Position numbers and translations under genes: made by a program
Assembly: GCF_019175365.1 (NCBI RefSeq)
Contig: NZ_CP059572.1
Location: 7,130,001-7,194,000 of the forward strand
Length of the DNA: 64,000 nucleotides
Direction of reading: 5' to 3'
Source: Actinomadura graeca
GTDB taxonomy: Bacteria; Actinomycetota; Actinomycetes; Streptosporangiales; Streptosporangiaceae
The notes under the pieces: generated by a model
The model's database searches: none
Told to the model about the DNA's origin: nothing
What the model saw: only the letters and a program-made list of their open reading frames with translations
Shown: positions 7,410 to 16,888 of the stretch, piece after piece
Position numbering within the stretch: position 1 is the first letter of the stretch
Layout: each line of letters starts with the position of its first letter

Positions 7410-8561
7410 ATGGCCCAGCCCGAAGCCGCCCGCGCGCGCGACGACACGGACCGTCCCGTTCCCGCCATCGAGCTCGCGGGAGTGGAGAAGGTGTACCGCG
7501 CCTCCGGTGAGACGCTCGCGGCGGTCCGCGGTCTTGACCTGAGCATCGCGCAGGGGGAGTTCTTCTCCCTCCTGGGACCGTCCGGCTGCGGCAAGACCAC
7601 GACCTTGCGGGTGGTCGCCGGATTCGAGGAGCCGAGCGCCGGTGTGGTCCACCTGCATGGGCAGGACGTCACAGGGGTTCCCGCCAACCGGCGGGACGTG
7701 AACATGGTGTTCCAGTCGTACGCGCTGTTCCCGCACATGAACGTCTTCGAGAACGTCGCGTTCGGCCTCCGCCGGCGCGGTTTTCCGAAGGCGGAGATCA
7801 AAGCGCGGGTGGGCGAGATGCTCGGCATCGTCGATCTGGCCGGACGGGAGCGGAGCCGTCCGGCCGAGCTGTCCGGTGGGCAGCAGCAGAGGGTGGCGCT
7901 GGCGCGCGCGCTGGTCAACCGGCCGCGCGCCCTGCTTCTGGACGAGCCGCTAGGCGCACTCGACCTGAAGTTCCGCCAGGCCATGCAGGTAGAGCTGAAG
8001 CGCATCCAGCGCCAGGTCGGCATCACGTTCATATACGTGACGCACGACCAGGGCGAGGCGCTCACCATGTCCGACCGCATCGCGGTCATGAACGGCGGGC
8101 TGGTCGAGCAGCTGGGGACGCCCAGGGAGATCTACGAGCGCCCCGCGACACGGTTCGTGGCCGGGTTCATCGGGACGTCCAACCTGCTGGGCGGCGAGGT
8201 CGCGGGGGTCGGCCCCGCGACCGCGGTGATCTCCTACGGGCCGGACGGGCGGATCGAGGTGCCGGTGCGGGACGGTGTGGAGATCGCGGCGGGGAAGCGG
8301 CTGGAGCTGACCGTCCGGCCGGAGAAGATCGGCATCGGCCCGGGCAGGCCGGCGGACGGGCTGTGCGGCGTCCGCGGCACGGTGACCGAGGTCGTCTACC
8401 TGGGGACGTCGACCAGCTACAACGTCAGCACATCCGCCGGGGCCGACGTCGTGGTCTTCTCGCAGAACAGCACGTCCGCCGAGGGCATCGCCACGCGAGG
8501 GGACGACGTCTGGCTTTCCTGGGATCCGCGCCACTCCTACGTCCTCGGAGCGTCCCGGTGA
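7410..8561 (+). CDS. potA: Polyamine ABC importer ATP-binding protein
   Basis: This 383-residue ATPase has Walker A GPSGCGKTT at residues 56-64, Q-loop FQSYALFPHM, signature LSGGQQQRVALARAL, Walker B ALLLDEP and switch His in YVTHDQGEA. The C-terminal TOBE region (LTVRPEKIGIG onward) is as in PotA/FbpC-type importers. ATG at 7410 has GAAGGA upstream. The stop codon overlaps the GTG of the binding protein gene (GTGA), implying translational coupling. Together with the two permeases and lipoprotein that follow, it forms a putrescine/spermidine-type uptake system. Confidence 0.9.
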   Translation: MAQPEAARARDDTDRPVPAIELAGVEKVYRASGETLAAVRGLDLSIAQGEFFSLLGPSGCGKTTTLRVVAGFEEPSAGVVHLHGQDVTGVPANRRDVNMVFQSYALFPHMNVFENVAFGLRRRGFPKAEIKARVGEMLGIVDLAGRERSRPAELSGGQQQRVALARALVNRPRALLLDEPLGALDLKFRQAMQVELKRIQRQVGITFIYVTHDQGEALTMSDRIAVMNGGLVEQLGTPREIYERPATRFVAGFIGTSNLLGGEVAGVGPATAVISYGPDGRIEVPVRDGVEIAAGKRLELTVRPEKIGIGPGRPADGLCGVRGTVTEVVYLGTSTSYNVSTSAGADVVVFSQNSTSAEGIATRGDDVWLSWDPRHSYVLGASR

Positions 8562-9793
8562 GCGCTGCCGATCCCGCGTTCCGGCGCGGACTCACTGAGC
8601 CGCGTATGGCACGCTCCACCATTTCGCGCCGCCGTGCCGTTCAGCTGCTCGGCGCAGGGTTCGCCCTTGCGGCGTGCGGGGTGGACGGACAGGGCGGCAA
8701 AGAGAAGGTCAGCCAGAGCGATGTCCAGGAGTATTGGTCGGGCAAGGCCAAGACCGGGAGGTTGAGCTGGGCGAACTGGCCCGGCTACATGCAGGACGAC
8801 CGCGAGACCATCAAGGCGTTCGAGAAGGCCACCGGCATCAAGGTGACCTACAAGGAGGTCATCCAGGAGACGGGGCCGTGGTTCGGCAAGATCCAGGCCC
8901 CGCTCGCGGCCGGCCAGTCGATCGGCTTCGACCTGATGGTCATGACGAACGGGATCCAGCTGGAGAAGTGCAGGCAGCTCGGATACCTGGCGCCGCTCGA
9001 CCCGTCGCGGCTGCCGAACTTCGCCGCGAACGCCGGGCCCGGCTTCAAGAACCCCTCCTACGATCCCGGCAACGCGTTCACGGTGCCGTACCAGGCCGGT
9101 ATCACCGGGATCGCCTACAACACCAAGTACGTCAAGGACGAGATCACCAGCATCGCCCAGCTGTTCGACCCCCGCTACAAGGGCAGGGTCGGCATGATGG
9201 GCGACTCGCAAGAGCTCGGCAGCTTCGGGATGCTCCTGCTGGGCATCGACCCGGAGAAGTCGGCGCCCGCCGACTGGGAGAAGGCCGCCGCCAAGCTCCG
9301 AGAGCAGCGTGACAGCGGGATCGTCCGCAAGTACTACAGGCAGGATTACGTCGACGCGGTCAGCAAGGGCGATGTGTGGCTGACCATGGCGTGGTCCGGT
9401 GACGTCTACAGCCTCACCAGTCCGGACGTGCGGTTCGTGGTGCCAGAGGAGGGCGGCACGCTCTGGACGGACAACATGTGCATCCCGAAGACCGCAGAGA
9501 GCCCCGTCGACGCGCTGACCCTCATGGACTGGCTCTACGTCCCGGCGAACAACGCCCCGCTGACCGAGTTCGTCAACTACATCACGCCCGTCCCGGCGAC
9601 CAGGCAGATCATCGCGGCGGACGCGGCGAAGGCCACGGGTGACGACAGGAAGGACCTGACCAGGCTGAGCACCAGCCCGCTTGTGTTCCCGTCCGCGGCG
9701 GACCTGGCCCGGCTGCGGCACTACCGGCGGCTCACCCAGGCGGAGGAGATCCAGTACCAGAAGGTCTTCGAACCCATCGCCAAGGGGGCGTGA
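8558..9793 (+). CDS. potD: Polyamine ABC importer substrate-binding lipoprotein
   Basis: The 411-residue product begins with a twin-arginine style signal (SRRRAVQLLGAGFALAACG), with the RRR at 24-26 and the lipidated Cys at residue 40, so it is probably a Tat-exported lipoprotein. The mature part is a PotD-type periplasmic binding fold (LSWANWPGYMQDD, FDLMVMTNGIQLEK, LTMAWSGDVYSL, YVPANNAPLTEFVNYITPVP). GTG at 8558 overlaps the potA stop and fits this family's usual N-terminal extension (RGLTEPRM) before the signal. Its stop overlaps the start of the first permease gene. The exact polyamine cannot be predicted. Confidence 0.88.
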   Translation: MSAADPAFRRGLTEPRMARSTISRRRAVQLLGAGFALAACGVDGQGGKEKVSQSDVQEYWSGKAKTGRLSWANWPGYMQDDRETIKAFEKATGIKVTYKEVIQETGPWFGKIQAPLAAGQSIGFDLMVMTNGIQLEKCRQLGYLAPLDPSRLPNFAANAGPGFKNPSYDPGNAFTVPYQAGITGIAYNTKYVKDEITSIAQLFDPRYKGRVGMMGDSQELGSFGMLLLGIDPEKSAPADWEKAAAKLREQRDSGIVRKYYRQDYVDAVSKGDVWLTMAWSGDVYSLTSPDVRFVVPEEGGTLWTDNMCIPKTAESPVDALTLMDWLYVPANNAPLTEFVNYITPVPATRQIIAADAAKATGDDRKDLTRLSTSPLVFPSAADLARLRHYRRLTQAEEIQYQKVFEPIAKGA

Positions 9794-10653
9794 TGGCCGG
9801 GCGGCGGAGGATCGCGCCCTACCTGATGATCCTGCCGGGCGGCCTGTGGCTGACGGTGTTCTTCGCGGCCCCGCTGGTGCTGATGGTGTCGCTGTCGTTG
9901 CAGACCGGGAACCTCGTCGACGGGTTCCGGCAGACGTTCCACTGGCAGAACTACACCGAGGGCCTGGGCGCCTACGGTGACACCTTCGCCCGGTCGCTCT
10001 GGTACGGGCTGCTGGCGACGGTCGCCTGCATGGCGTTGTCCTATCCGGCCGCGTACTGGATCGCGTTCCGGGGTGGTCACCGTAAGTCGGCGTACCTGTT
10101 CCTACTGCTGCTGCCGTACTTCGTGTCGTTCGTCCTCCGGACGGTGTCGTGGAAGCTCGTCCTGACCGACAACGGGCCGGTCCTCGGCCCCCTGCGCGAC
10201 CACGGGATCCTGCCGCAGGGCTTCCACGTCCTGGACACCGGGTTCGCGGTGGTGTCGGGACTGACGTACAACTACCTGCCGTTCATGGTGCTGCCGATCT
10301 ATGTGGCCCTGGAGCGGATCGACCCTCGGCTGGTGGAGGCCGCCGGTGACCTGTACGCGAGCCGCGCACAGGCGTTCGGGCGGGTGATCCTGCCGCTGTC
10401 GCTGCCGGGCGTCCTCGCCGGTGTGGTCATGACGTTCGCGCCGGTGTCGGCCGACTACGTCAACGCCGAGGTGCTCGGCGGCCCCCGCAACACCATGATC
10501 GGCAACGTGATCCAGTCGGAGTACTTTGACAACAGCGACTACCCGGTCGCGTCCGCCCTGTCGTTCCTGCTGATGGCGTTCCTGCTGCTCGGCGTCTTCG
10601 CCTACGCGCGGGCCCTCGGCACCCGCGGCGTCCTGGGGGCGGAAGGACGATGA
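9793..10653 (+). CDS. potB: Polyamine ABC importer permease 1
   Basis: This 286-residue membrane protein has six predicted helices and the EAA loop EAAGDLYASRAQAFGRVILP that contacts the ATPase. The order after potA and potD and the sequence LPYFVSFVLRTVSWKLVLTD identify it as PotB-type. ATG at 9793 overlaps the potD stop by one base (TGATG); GTG at 9790 is an alternative. Its own stop overlaps the potC start as ATGA. Confidence 0.88.
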   Translation: MAGRRRIAPYLMILPGGLWLTVFFAAPLVLMVSLSLQTGNLVDGFRQTFHWQNYTEGLGAYGDTFARSLWYGLLATVACMALSYPAAYWIAFRGGHRKSAYLFLLLLPYFVSFVLRTVSWKLVLTDNGPVLGPLRDHGILPQGFHVLDTGFAVVSGLTYNYLPFMVLPIYVALERIDPRLVEAAGDLYASRAQAFGRVILPLSLPGVLAGVVMTFAPVSADYVNAEVLGGPRNTMIGNVIQSEYFDNSDYPVASALSFLLMAFLLLGVFAYARALGTRGVLGAEGR

Positions 10654-11576
10654 CGGCCAGGAGACCAGACGCTGCTTGCCGCGCCGCCCTGCGGCGTCGC
10701 ATCCCACGGCGAACCCGACGGCGCATGCCGCGCAAGGTCTCCGGCCTGCACGTCTACACAATGCTGCTCATCGCGTGGCTCCTGCTGCCCGTCGCGATCA
10801 TGGTCATGTTCGGGTTCAACGACGTCCACGGCAAGCAGAACTTCCGGTGGGAGGGGTTCACGCTGCGGTGGTACGCCCGCCTGCTCGACAAGGACGACCT
10901 CACCGCCGCCGTGGTCAACTCGCTGACGATCGCGCTGGCCAGCACATTCGTCACCACGGTCGTCGGGACGCTCGCCGGCCTCGCGCTTGGCCGGTACCGG
11001 TTCCGCGGCGAGGGGGTGGCGGGCCTGCTGCTGTTCATGGCGATCTGCTGCCCGGAGATCGTCATGGGCGCCTCGCTGCTGTCGATGTTCGTCACGCTCG
11101 GTCTGCCCCGCGGCCACCTGACGATCCTCGCCTCGCACGTGATGTTCTCGATCGCGTTCGTGGCGGTCACCGTCCGCGCCCGGGTGGCGGGCCTCGACCC
11201 GGCGGTGGAGGAGGCCGCGCAGGATCTCGGTGCCGGGCCCTGGACGCGGTTCCGGCTGGTCACCCTGCCGATGATCATGCCGGGGGTGGTGGCGGGGGCG
11301 CTGCTGGCGTTCGTGCTGTCCATCGACGACTTCGTCATCACCGACTTCACCGGCGGCGCGACGGTGACGTTCCCGCTGTGGATCTACGGCTCGACGCGGA
11401 CGGGCATGCCGCCGCAGGTCAACGTGATGGGCACGCTCATCTTCGCGGCGGGTGCGCTGGCCGCCGCGCTGGCGGCGCGCCGGACGGCCCGGGCCGGCCG
11501 CCTGCCGGGATCCACCGGAGGTCAGTCGGGCGACTCGTCGATCGTGCCGAAGATGACCGAGGAGACCTCCAGGTAG
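10650..11576 (+). CDS. potC: Polyamine ABC importer permease 2
   Basis: This 308-residue PotC-type permease has six helices and the EAA loop EEAAQDLGAGPWTRFRLVTLP. It has an unusually basic N-terminus of about 30 residues (RRRIPRRTRRRMPRK) before the first helix; an internal start in that segment is possible. ATG at 10650 overlaps the potB stop. The last 18 codons run through the end of the convergent PH-domain gene: the two coding regions overlap by 55 bp, so the C-terminal tail after RLPGSTGGQ has no expected counterpart in the family. It closes the uptake operon. Confidence 0.87.
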   Translation: MTARRPDAACRAALRRRIPRRTRRRMPRKVSGLHVYTMLLIAWLLLPVAIMVMFGFNDVHGKQNFRWEGFTLRWYARLLDKDDLTAAVVNSLTIALASTFVTTVVGTLAGLALGRYRFRGEGVAGLLLFMAICCPEIVMGASLLSMFVTLGLPRGHLTILASHVMFSIAFVAVTVRARVAGLDPAVEEAAQDLGAGPWTRFRLVTLPMIMPGVVAGALLAFVLSIDDFVITDFTGGATVTFPLWIYGSTRTGMPPQVNVMGTLIFAAGALAAALAARRTARAGRLPGSTGGQSGDSSIVPKMTEETSR

Positions 11577-12040
11577 AGCTGCTCCGGGTACGGCATGAAG
11601 CCGACGTTGCGCAGGGCCTGCTTCTGGCCGGCGGACTCCATCACGAACTCCCCGTACCCGAGCATCCGCCCGGCCACGGAGCGTTCGAGGGCGATGTCGG
11701 TGACCTTCGCCAGCGGCATCATCGCGACGTTGCGGTTGAGGATGCCGCTGATCAGCATGATGCGGTGCTCGGTGACCAGGAAGAACTCGATCGACCAGGC
11801 GAGGACCTTCCAGACCAGGTAGCCGATCGCGATGAGCCACAGCCACCAGATCCAGGAGACGCGGGAGGCGGCGTAGGCGGCGCCGCATGCGATGAGGCCC
11901 GCGACCACGATCCCGACGGGCATGATCAGCACGGCCGGGTGGCGGCGCACCGCGATGACCCGTCCCTCGTAGGACATCAGGTACTTGTCGACGGTCCGCG
12001 AGGAGGTGTCGCGGTGAACCATCATGTCCTGCAGATTCAC
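11522..12040 (-). CDS. PH-domain (YdbT/bPH2-like) membrane protein
   Basis: This 172-residue protein has a short cytosolic N-terminus, two adjacent transmembrane helices (about residues 33-53 and 58-80, WIWWLWLIAIGYLVWKVLAW) and a bacterial PH domain beginning EFFLVTEHRIMLISGILNRN and running through VTDIALERSVAGRMLGYGEF. The family is common in actinobacteria and its function is unknown. GTG at 12040 is chosen because GAGGA lies 7 bases upstream; the downstream ATG pair at 12025/12022 has no such site. Its last 55 bases overlap the end of potC on the opposite strand. Confidence 0.75.
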   Translation of the reverse strand: MNLQDMMVHRDTSSRTVDKYLMSYEGRVIAVRRHPAVLIMPVGIVVAGLIACGAAYAASRVSWIWWLWLIAIGYLVWKVLAWSIEFFLVTEHRIMLISGILNRNVAMMPLAKVTDIALERSVAGRMLGYGEFVMESAGQKQALRNVGFMPYPEQLYLEVSSVIFGTIDESPD

Positions 12041-12230
12041 GGTGGCGTCCTCGTCATGATCTGGTGGCTCCAACCGTAGCCGACCGGCGGCCCCCGCTGC
12101 AGAGCCCCTACGGTAAGGGCGGGCGACCCTTGGCGACCTTGTGCGCGCGGGACGGGCGGCTGATGATGGTCGGCATGGACGGCGTGCGGGAGGACGGTCC
12201 GGGCGGCGGCGGATCCGGCAGGGGGCGCCC

Positions 12231-12956
12231 GTGGCGGACGTGACCGGAAGGCCCATCTGGCGCCTGCTGCTGCGGGGGCTCGGCGTGTACCTGCCGGGCT
12301 GGGAGACACCCGCAGGCGTGCGGCGGGTGTCGGACGGTGGTCCGGCGGCCGTCACCGCGGGCGGGATGGAGACCGGCCTCGGTGGTACGGCCAACGTGCC
12401 GGGCGGCTCGCCACCCCAGGAGCACACGGGCCCAGGGCACACGGGTCCCGGGCACGCAGGTCAGGGGTCCGCGGGTGAAGGACATGAAGCCCGGACGCAC
12501 GCGTTCAATGGCGGAGCAGAGGGGTTCGGGCCGCCGGCCTTCCTGAACGGCGACGCGGGGTTCGGCCTCCAGCTGCCCGAGCGGCGCCGGGGACTGGAAC
12601 CCGACCGCGAGATCTACGTCCGGGGACGCGAGAACCCGAGCTTCGGCATCGTGGTCGCGGGGCCCTCGGCGGCGATCGGCACGCGGGTCGTGGACGCGGC
12701 GGCGCTGATGAGGTTCGCCCGCAGGCTGACGTTCGAGGAACTCTTCGACACCGCCGACGCCGACTCGGTGCCGTATGCGGTACGCGGCGCGCGCGCGGTG
12801 GAGAACGTGGTGTTCCTCGACCGCGCGGCCGGGATCGGGCTGTGCGCCGAGGTGGAGCCCATGACGCGCTTCGCCCGGTGCCCGGTGTACGTGCGCATCG
12901 GCGGCCCCGCGGAACGCACCGTCCGCGCGTACGAGACGGCTACGGGCAGCATGTAA
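12231..12956 (+). CDS. Hypothetical protein with Gly/Pro/His-rich linker
   Basis: I do not recognise this 241-residue product. A short N-terminal part (GRPIWRLLLRGLGVYLPGWE) is followed by a low-complexity region with HTGPGHTGPGHAGQG, then a compact C-terminal domain of about 110 residues (IYVRGRENPSFGIVVAGPSA, ALMRFARRLTFEELFDTADA, NVVFLDRAAGIGLCAEVEPM) that looks globular and well conserved in character. The start is uncertain: GTG at 12231 follows a G-rich stretch, and ATG codons at 12165 or 12174 are not in frame. It is convergent with the coiled-coil gene, separated by a hairpin. Confidence 0.5.
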   Translation: MADVTGRPIWRLLLRGLGVYLPGWETPAGVRRVSDGGPAAVTAGGMETGLGGTANVPGGSPPQEHTGPGHTGPGHAGQGSAGEGHEARTHAFNGGAEGFGPPAFLNGDAGFGLQLPERRRGLEPDREIYVRGRENPSFGIVVAGPSAAIGTRVVDAAALMRFARRLTFEELFDTADADSVPYAVRGARAVENVVFLDRAAGIGLCAEVEPMTRFARCPVYVRIGGPAERTVRAYETATGSM

Positions 12957-12968
12957 GGCCCCCCGCGG

Positions 12969-12990
12969 CCGGGCCTTCGGAAAGGCCCGG
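12969..12990. terminator. Bidirectional hairpin between convergent genes
   Basis: CCGGGCCTT (12969-12977) and AAGGCCCGG (12982-12990) form a perfect 9-bp stem with a CGGA loop, six bases before the end of the convergent coiled-coil gene. No T run follows. Confidence 0.6.
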
Positions 12991-12996
12991 CGAGCG

Positions 12997-14250
12997 CTAC
13001 GGTGTGGACGCCCAGGCGGTGAGGTCCCAGAGCTGATGGGACGGGAGGCGCCGCAGCCGGACGGTCGCGGTGGCCGGGTCCCAGAACACCTCGTCGTTCT
13101 CCAGCTCCAGCGACTGCCCGGACGTCAGGACCGCGCACAGCAGCTCCTCCCGGGTCCGGACGGCCATCAGCGGCCCGATCTGCGCGACCGCGCCCGTGCT
13201 CTCGAACAGGGTGCGCAGCAGCGCCTTGAGCGCCGCCTCGTCCTCCGGCGGGCGCGGCGGCTCCACACCCGAGGGACGGCCCGCCTCGACCCGCGCCAGC
13301 CCGCGCCGGCCGTTGCCGTTGTGCGGCAGGTCGGCGCCGGTGGAGATGAGCAGGGCGCTGAACGCCCCGGCGAGGTCCTCGACGGGCTGCCCCCCGAGGA
13401 AGTAGCGGAGCCGTCCGGCCGAGCCCGGCGCGGGTCCGTCCGCGCCCTCCGACGTGCGGAAACGGATGTCGAGCCGGTTCGCCCGCACGCATCGCTCGTA
13501 CATGTCGGCGAGGATGTCCTGGAGCTGGTCGTCGCGTGTCCAGAGGCGTCCCGTCGCGGTGACGGAGAGGCCGCCGGGACGCGGCGGGGGGCTTGCCGTC
13601 AGCGCCGCCGCGACGGTGCCGTCCAGCTCGCCCTCGGTGAACCGCAGCAGCTCGGCGACGACGTCCTCAAGGCCCTCCAGGGTGCGGGCGAGGGAGCGCT
13701 GCAGCTCCAGGATCTCCGAGCCGCCCTTTTCGAGGTCGGCCAGCCGCCCGAGGGCGGTGTCGACCTTGCCCTCCACCGTCTCGACCTTGCCCTCGACGCT
13801 GCCGACCTGCCCCTCGACGGTCTCGACCCGGCCCTCGACGGCGGTGGCGTCGATCCCGGCCGCCGCGCGGACGGACGTCTCGACCTCGGTCAGCTTGCGG
13901 CGTAGCGCCGCGAGGGTGATCCGCTGCTGTTCGAGGTCGTGCAGCCGCGAGGACTGCGTGCGCAGGTACTCGTCGGCGTTGTGGACGATCCCGGCCAGCT
14001 CCTCGACCTGCCCGGTGTTGTGCCGGAGCCGGGTGTCGAGGGCGGGCAGCACGTCCTGCTTGACCCGCGACAGCTCGGCGGTGAGCTGCTCGCCGACCGT
14101 GACCAGGACGCTGTTCTGCTTGGTGACCTGCTCGTTCAGCTCCTCGATGCGGCGGGTGAACGCCTCCGCCTGATCCCTGCTGCGCCTGCCGGCATAGAGC
14201 TCCAGTGCCCCGACCGCGAGGCACATCACCACCAGAACGACCGTCGTCAT
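12997..14250 (-). CDS. Membrane-anchored coiled-coil protein
   Basis: This 417-residue protein begins with one transmembrane helix (MTTVVLVVMCLAVGALELYA) followed by roughly 200 residues of coiled coil. These include near-repeats of VEGKVETVEG around residues 140-175. A globular C-terminal half of unknown fold follows (LQDILADMYERCVRANRLDI, TREELLCAVLTSGQSLELEN). ATG at 14250 has GAGGAG upstream. It lies downstream of the GlnH-like gene but is separated by 159 bases containing TATGGT and TAAGTT -10-like boxes, so it probably has its own promoter. Function unknown; the architecture suggests a scaffold or sensor at the membrane. Confidence 0.6.
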   Translation of the reverse strand: MTTVVLVVMCLAVGALELYAGRRSRDQAEAFTRRIEELNEQVTKQNSVLVTVGEQLTAELSRVKQDVLPALDTRLRHNTGQVEELAGIVHNADEYLRTQSSRLHDLEQQRITLAALRRKLTEVETSVRAAAGIDATAVEGRVETVEGQVGSVEGKVETVEGKVDTALGRLADLEKGGSEILELQRSLARTLEGLEDVVAELLRFTEGELDGTVAAALTASPPPRPGGLSVTATGRLWTRDDQLQDILADMYERCVRANRLDIRFRTSEGADGPAPGSAGRLRYFLGGQPVEDLAGAFSALLISTGADLPHNGNGRRGLARVEAGRPSGVEPPRPPEDEAALKALLRTLFESTGAVAQIGPLMAVRTREELLCAVLTSGQSLELENDEVFWDPATATVRLRRLPSHQLWDLTAWASTP

Positions 14251-14409
14251 GGCACTCCTCGGGCGGCCGATTCCCACCGATTCGGGTTTTGATCGCGACC
14301 ATAACTTACGATCGGGCTCGCCGACCGGCACTTACGTAACCGACTGATCTCAGTGACTGTGAGGTCTCAACCGCCCGTCGAATACCGCCCTGTCACCTCC
14401 CGGGCGCGC

Positions 14410-15345
14410 TCAGTCACATCCCTCGTACTGCGGGACGGTCGTGGTGACGTTCAGCCTGACCGGCCCGAACCATTTGCGCAGCAGGCCGGCGGCCGTGCCG
14501 TCCTGGTACATCCCCGTGATCGCCTTGTTGACCGCCTCGCAGCCGTCGAGGTCGCCCTTGCGGACGCCGATGCCGTAGGGCTCGTCCGAGAACGGCGCGT
14601 TCACGAGTTTCAGCCTGCCGCCCTTGCGCGCGGCCTGCGCGGCGAGGCCGGCGAGGATGAGGTCGTCGGTGGACACCGCGTCCAGCCGCCCGGCGGACAG
14701 GTGGGCGAGGCAGTCGGCGTAGCCGCTCGCGGTGACCGGCAGCGCGGGCACGCCCCTCTCGTCGTGGACGCGCGGGAACGACACCGAGCCGGGCACCCGG
14801 CACAGCCGCTTGCCCCCGAGGTCGTGCACGGTCTTGATGGAGGTGTCGGACGCGCGGGCGAGGATGTCCTGGTGCGCGACGTAGTACGGCCCCGCGAACG
14901 TCACCTGCACCTTGCGCTCCGGGGTGACCGAATAGCTCGCCACGACGAGGTCGACCTTGCCCGAGCGCAGCATCGACTCCCGGGTCGCCGAGGTCACGGG
15001 CTTGAACGAGAGCCGCCCCCCGGTGACGCCGAGCCGCCGGGCCACCTCGCGGGCGATGTCGATGTCGAAGCCCTCGTAGGAGTCGCCGACGCGCGAGCCG
15101 ACCCCCGGCTGGTCGGCGTTGACCCCGATGACCAGGCGGTCCTTCGTCGTCACGGACGTCTCGCCCGCGTCGGCGACGCCGCAGGCCGCGGCCCCGAGCA
15201 GCGTCGCCGCCGCCACCGCCGCCCTCCACACGCGCCCCGGCCGAACGGCCGCAGCCTGCGCGAACCATGTCCGTGCGGCCGTTCGTGCGGCCTTCCTTGC
15301 GGCCGCCGTCCGTGGCCTTGGTCCGGTCCCCGCGCCGATCCTCAC
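14410..15345 (-). CDS. glnH: GlnH-like glutamate/aspartate-binding lipoprotein
   Basis: This 311-residue family-3 solute-binding protein has an export signal ending LLGAAACGVADA, with a lipobox-like AAAC. The binding fold shows LVIGVNADQPGVGSR, YEGFDIDIAREVARRLG, DLVVASYSVTPERK and VTFAGPYYVAHQDILARA. Five Cys residues remain in the mature protein. GTG at 15345 has GGGAGG 7 bases upstream and follows the GlnX-like gene by 19 bases. No ABC permease genes are adjacent. In mycobacteria the equivalent lipoprotein GlnH senses extracellular aspartate/glutamate and passes the signal through GlnX to PknG; the gene order here argues for the same role rather than uptake. Confidence 0.8.
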   Translation of the reverse strand: MRIGAGTGPRPRTAAARKAARTAARTWFAQAAAVRPGRVWRAAVAAATLLGAAACGVADAGETSVTTKDRLVIGVNADQPGVGSRVGDSYEGFDIDIAREVARRLGVTGGRLSFKPVTSATRESMLRSGKVDLVVASYSVTPERKVQVTFAGPYYVAHQDILARASDTSIKTVHDLGGKRLCRVPGSVSFPRVHDERGVPALPVTASGYADCLAHLSAGRLDAVSTDDLILAGLAAQAARKGGRLKLVNAPFSDEPYGIGVRKGDLDGCEAVNKAITGMYQDGTAAGLLRKWFGPVRLNVTTTVPQYEGCD

Positions 15346-15364
15346 GCCCGCGCCTCCCCGTCGT

Positions 15365-16888
15365 TCACTTCGACCACCGGTACTCCGCCAGCCGGGGACG
15401 CACCCCGACGAGGAGGAGCACCGCGATGACCACTCCCGCGGCCGGCAGGACGCCGTACCAGCCGCCCGTCCCGCCCTCGCCGTCCTCGACCGCCTCCAGG
15501 AACGCGGTCCGGTGGGTCTGGATCAGCGACTGCAGCGACTTGTCATAGCGGACGTAGTCGCCCGCGGCCGCGTCGCGCGTGGCGACGGCCTGCGCCCGCT
15601 GCCCGCCGTTGACGAGGTCGCGCATCCGCCGGTCGTTGGCCTGGAACCGCTTGTACTCCTCCAGCACCCTGACAAGGGCGCGCCGTTGCTCGTCCTCGGT
15701 CGAGCGTGTCGCCTCGGTACCGAAGAAGCCGAGGAAGGGCACCCGGCCGGGCTCGAAGTCCACGCCCTTCTGCACCGCCTGGTTGTACTCGTTCAGGTTC
15801 CCGGCCTTGAGGTACAGGACGGTCTGGGACTTGCTCAGGAACACCTGCTCGTAGGCGTCCGCTCGCCCGGGGTCGATCAGGTAACGCGTCTCGTCGGCGT
15901 TCGCGCTGTTGCTGATGGCGCGCGCGCGGGACAGCGCCAGGATGGAGTCGAAACCGTCCTTCTTGGCGTCCCGGAGGTGGTCCGCCTGCCCCGAGAGCAT
16001 GGTGCTGCTCGCCAGGACGAGGACGAGCGTGGCGAGCGTGGCCAGCGCCAGAGCCGGGTTCAGCAGCCGGCGGAAGCGGACGGTGAGGAAGAGCTGGAGA
16101 GCGGCAAGCGCGGCCAGCAGCGCCACGCCCGAGACGAGGATCCACATCCGGCCGGTCAGGATGTCCGACCGCTTGTCCTCGTAGGTGTGGCGGACGAGGG
16201 TGCCGTTGTCGAGCGTCAGGTTGTACGCCTTGGGCAGCAGGTCCAGCTTCATCAGGTCGGTCGCCTCGCGGTACCGCTCGACGACCGGCTGCGGCGGCGG
16301 GCCGGAGGTGTGCTTGGCCTGCTGGTCGAGCATGAGCGCCTGCGCGGCGAGCCGCTCGTACCGCCCGAGGGCGTAGACCAGTTCGCGGGCGGTGTTGTCC
16401 TCAGTGGTCTCGTCGGCGAGTTTGGCGGCCTTCAGCAGCGCCTCCCCGGCCTTCGCGCGGCTCCGGTCGTAGGCGGTGAGGGCGCGGTCCTTCCCGCCGC
16501 CCGGCGCGTCGCCGATGAGCAGCGCGTTGGCGAGCTGGGAGTCCATCTCGGTGAGCTGGAAGTACAGGTCGCCGGTCGCGACGACCTGCGGGCCGGCGTC
16601 GCGGCCGATCACCCGCACGCCCTCGCGGGCGCTCGCGACGGCCGCCCAGGCGACCCCGAGCAGGACCAGGAGCAGGACCACCACCAGCGCCGTCAGCGCG
16701 CGCACACGCGCGGCGACGGTTCGGGGCAGCGCGCGGGCGAGCCCGGTGGGCGGACGGGACGGCGCGGGCCCCCGCCGGACGGAGGAGGGTCCGCGCCGGG
16801 CCGGGGGCGCACCGGACGCGGTGGCGTTGGCGGCCGGGCCCGTCGTGGGCGCCGCGCCGGTCGCGGGCGTCTGCTGAACGGCGGTCAT
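15365..16888 (-). CDS. glnX: GlnX-like membrane sensor with four transmembrane helices
   Basis: The 507-residue product has a Pro/Ala-rich cytosolic N-terminus, TM1 (about 65-86), a helical extracytoplasmic domain (about 90-245, LYFQLTEMDSQLANALLIGD), TM2 (249-270), TM3 (278-298), a second helical extracytoplasmic domain (about 300-475) and TM4 (476-496). This duplicated helical-bundle topology matches mycobacterial GlnX, which relays amino acid binding by GlnH to the cytosolic kinase PknG. ATG at 16888 overlaps the FHA gene stop (ATGA). The identification rests on topology and on the flanking glnH- and pknG-like genes, not on catalytic motifs. Confidence 0.75.
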   Translation of the reverse strand: MTAVQQTPATGAAPTTGPAANATASGAPPARRGPSSVRRGPAPSRPPTGLARALPRTVAARVRALTALVVVLLLVLLGVAWAAVASAREGVRVIGRDAGPQVVATGDLYFQLTEMDSQLANALLIGDAPGGGKDRALTAYDRSRAKAGEALLKAAKLADETTEDNTARELVYALGRYERLAAQALMLDQQAKHTSGPPPQPVVERYREATDLMKLDLLPKAYNLTLDNGTLVRHTYEDKRSDILTGRMWILVSGVALLAALAALQLFLTVRFRRLLNPALALATLATLVLVLASSTMLSGQADHLRDAKKDGFDSILALSRARAISNSANADETRYLIDPGRADAYEQVFLSKSQTVLYLKAGNLNEYNQAVQKGVDFEPGRVPFLGFFGTEATRSTEDEQRRALVRVLEEYKRFQANDRRMRDLVNGGQRAQAVATRDAAAGDYVRYDKSLQSLIQTHRTAFLEAVEDGEGGTGGWYGVLPAAGVVIAVLLLVGVRPRLAEYRWSK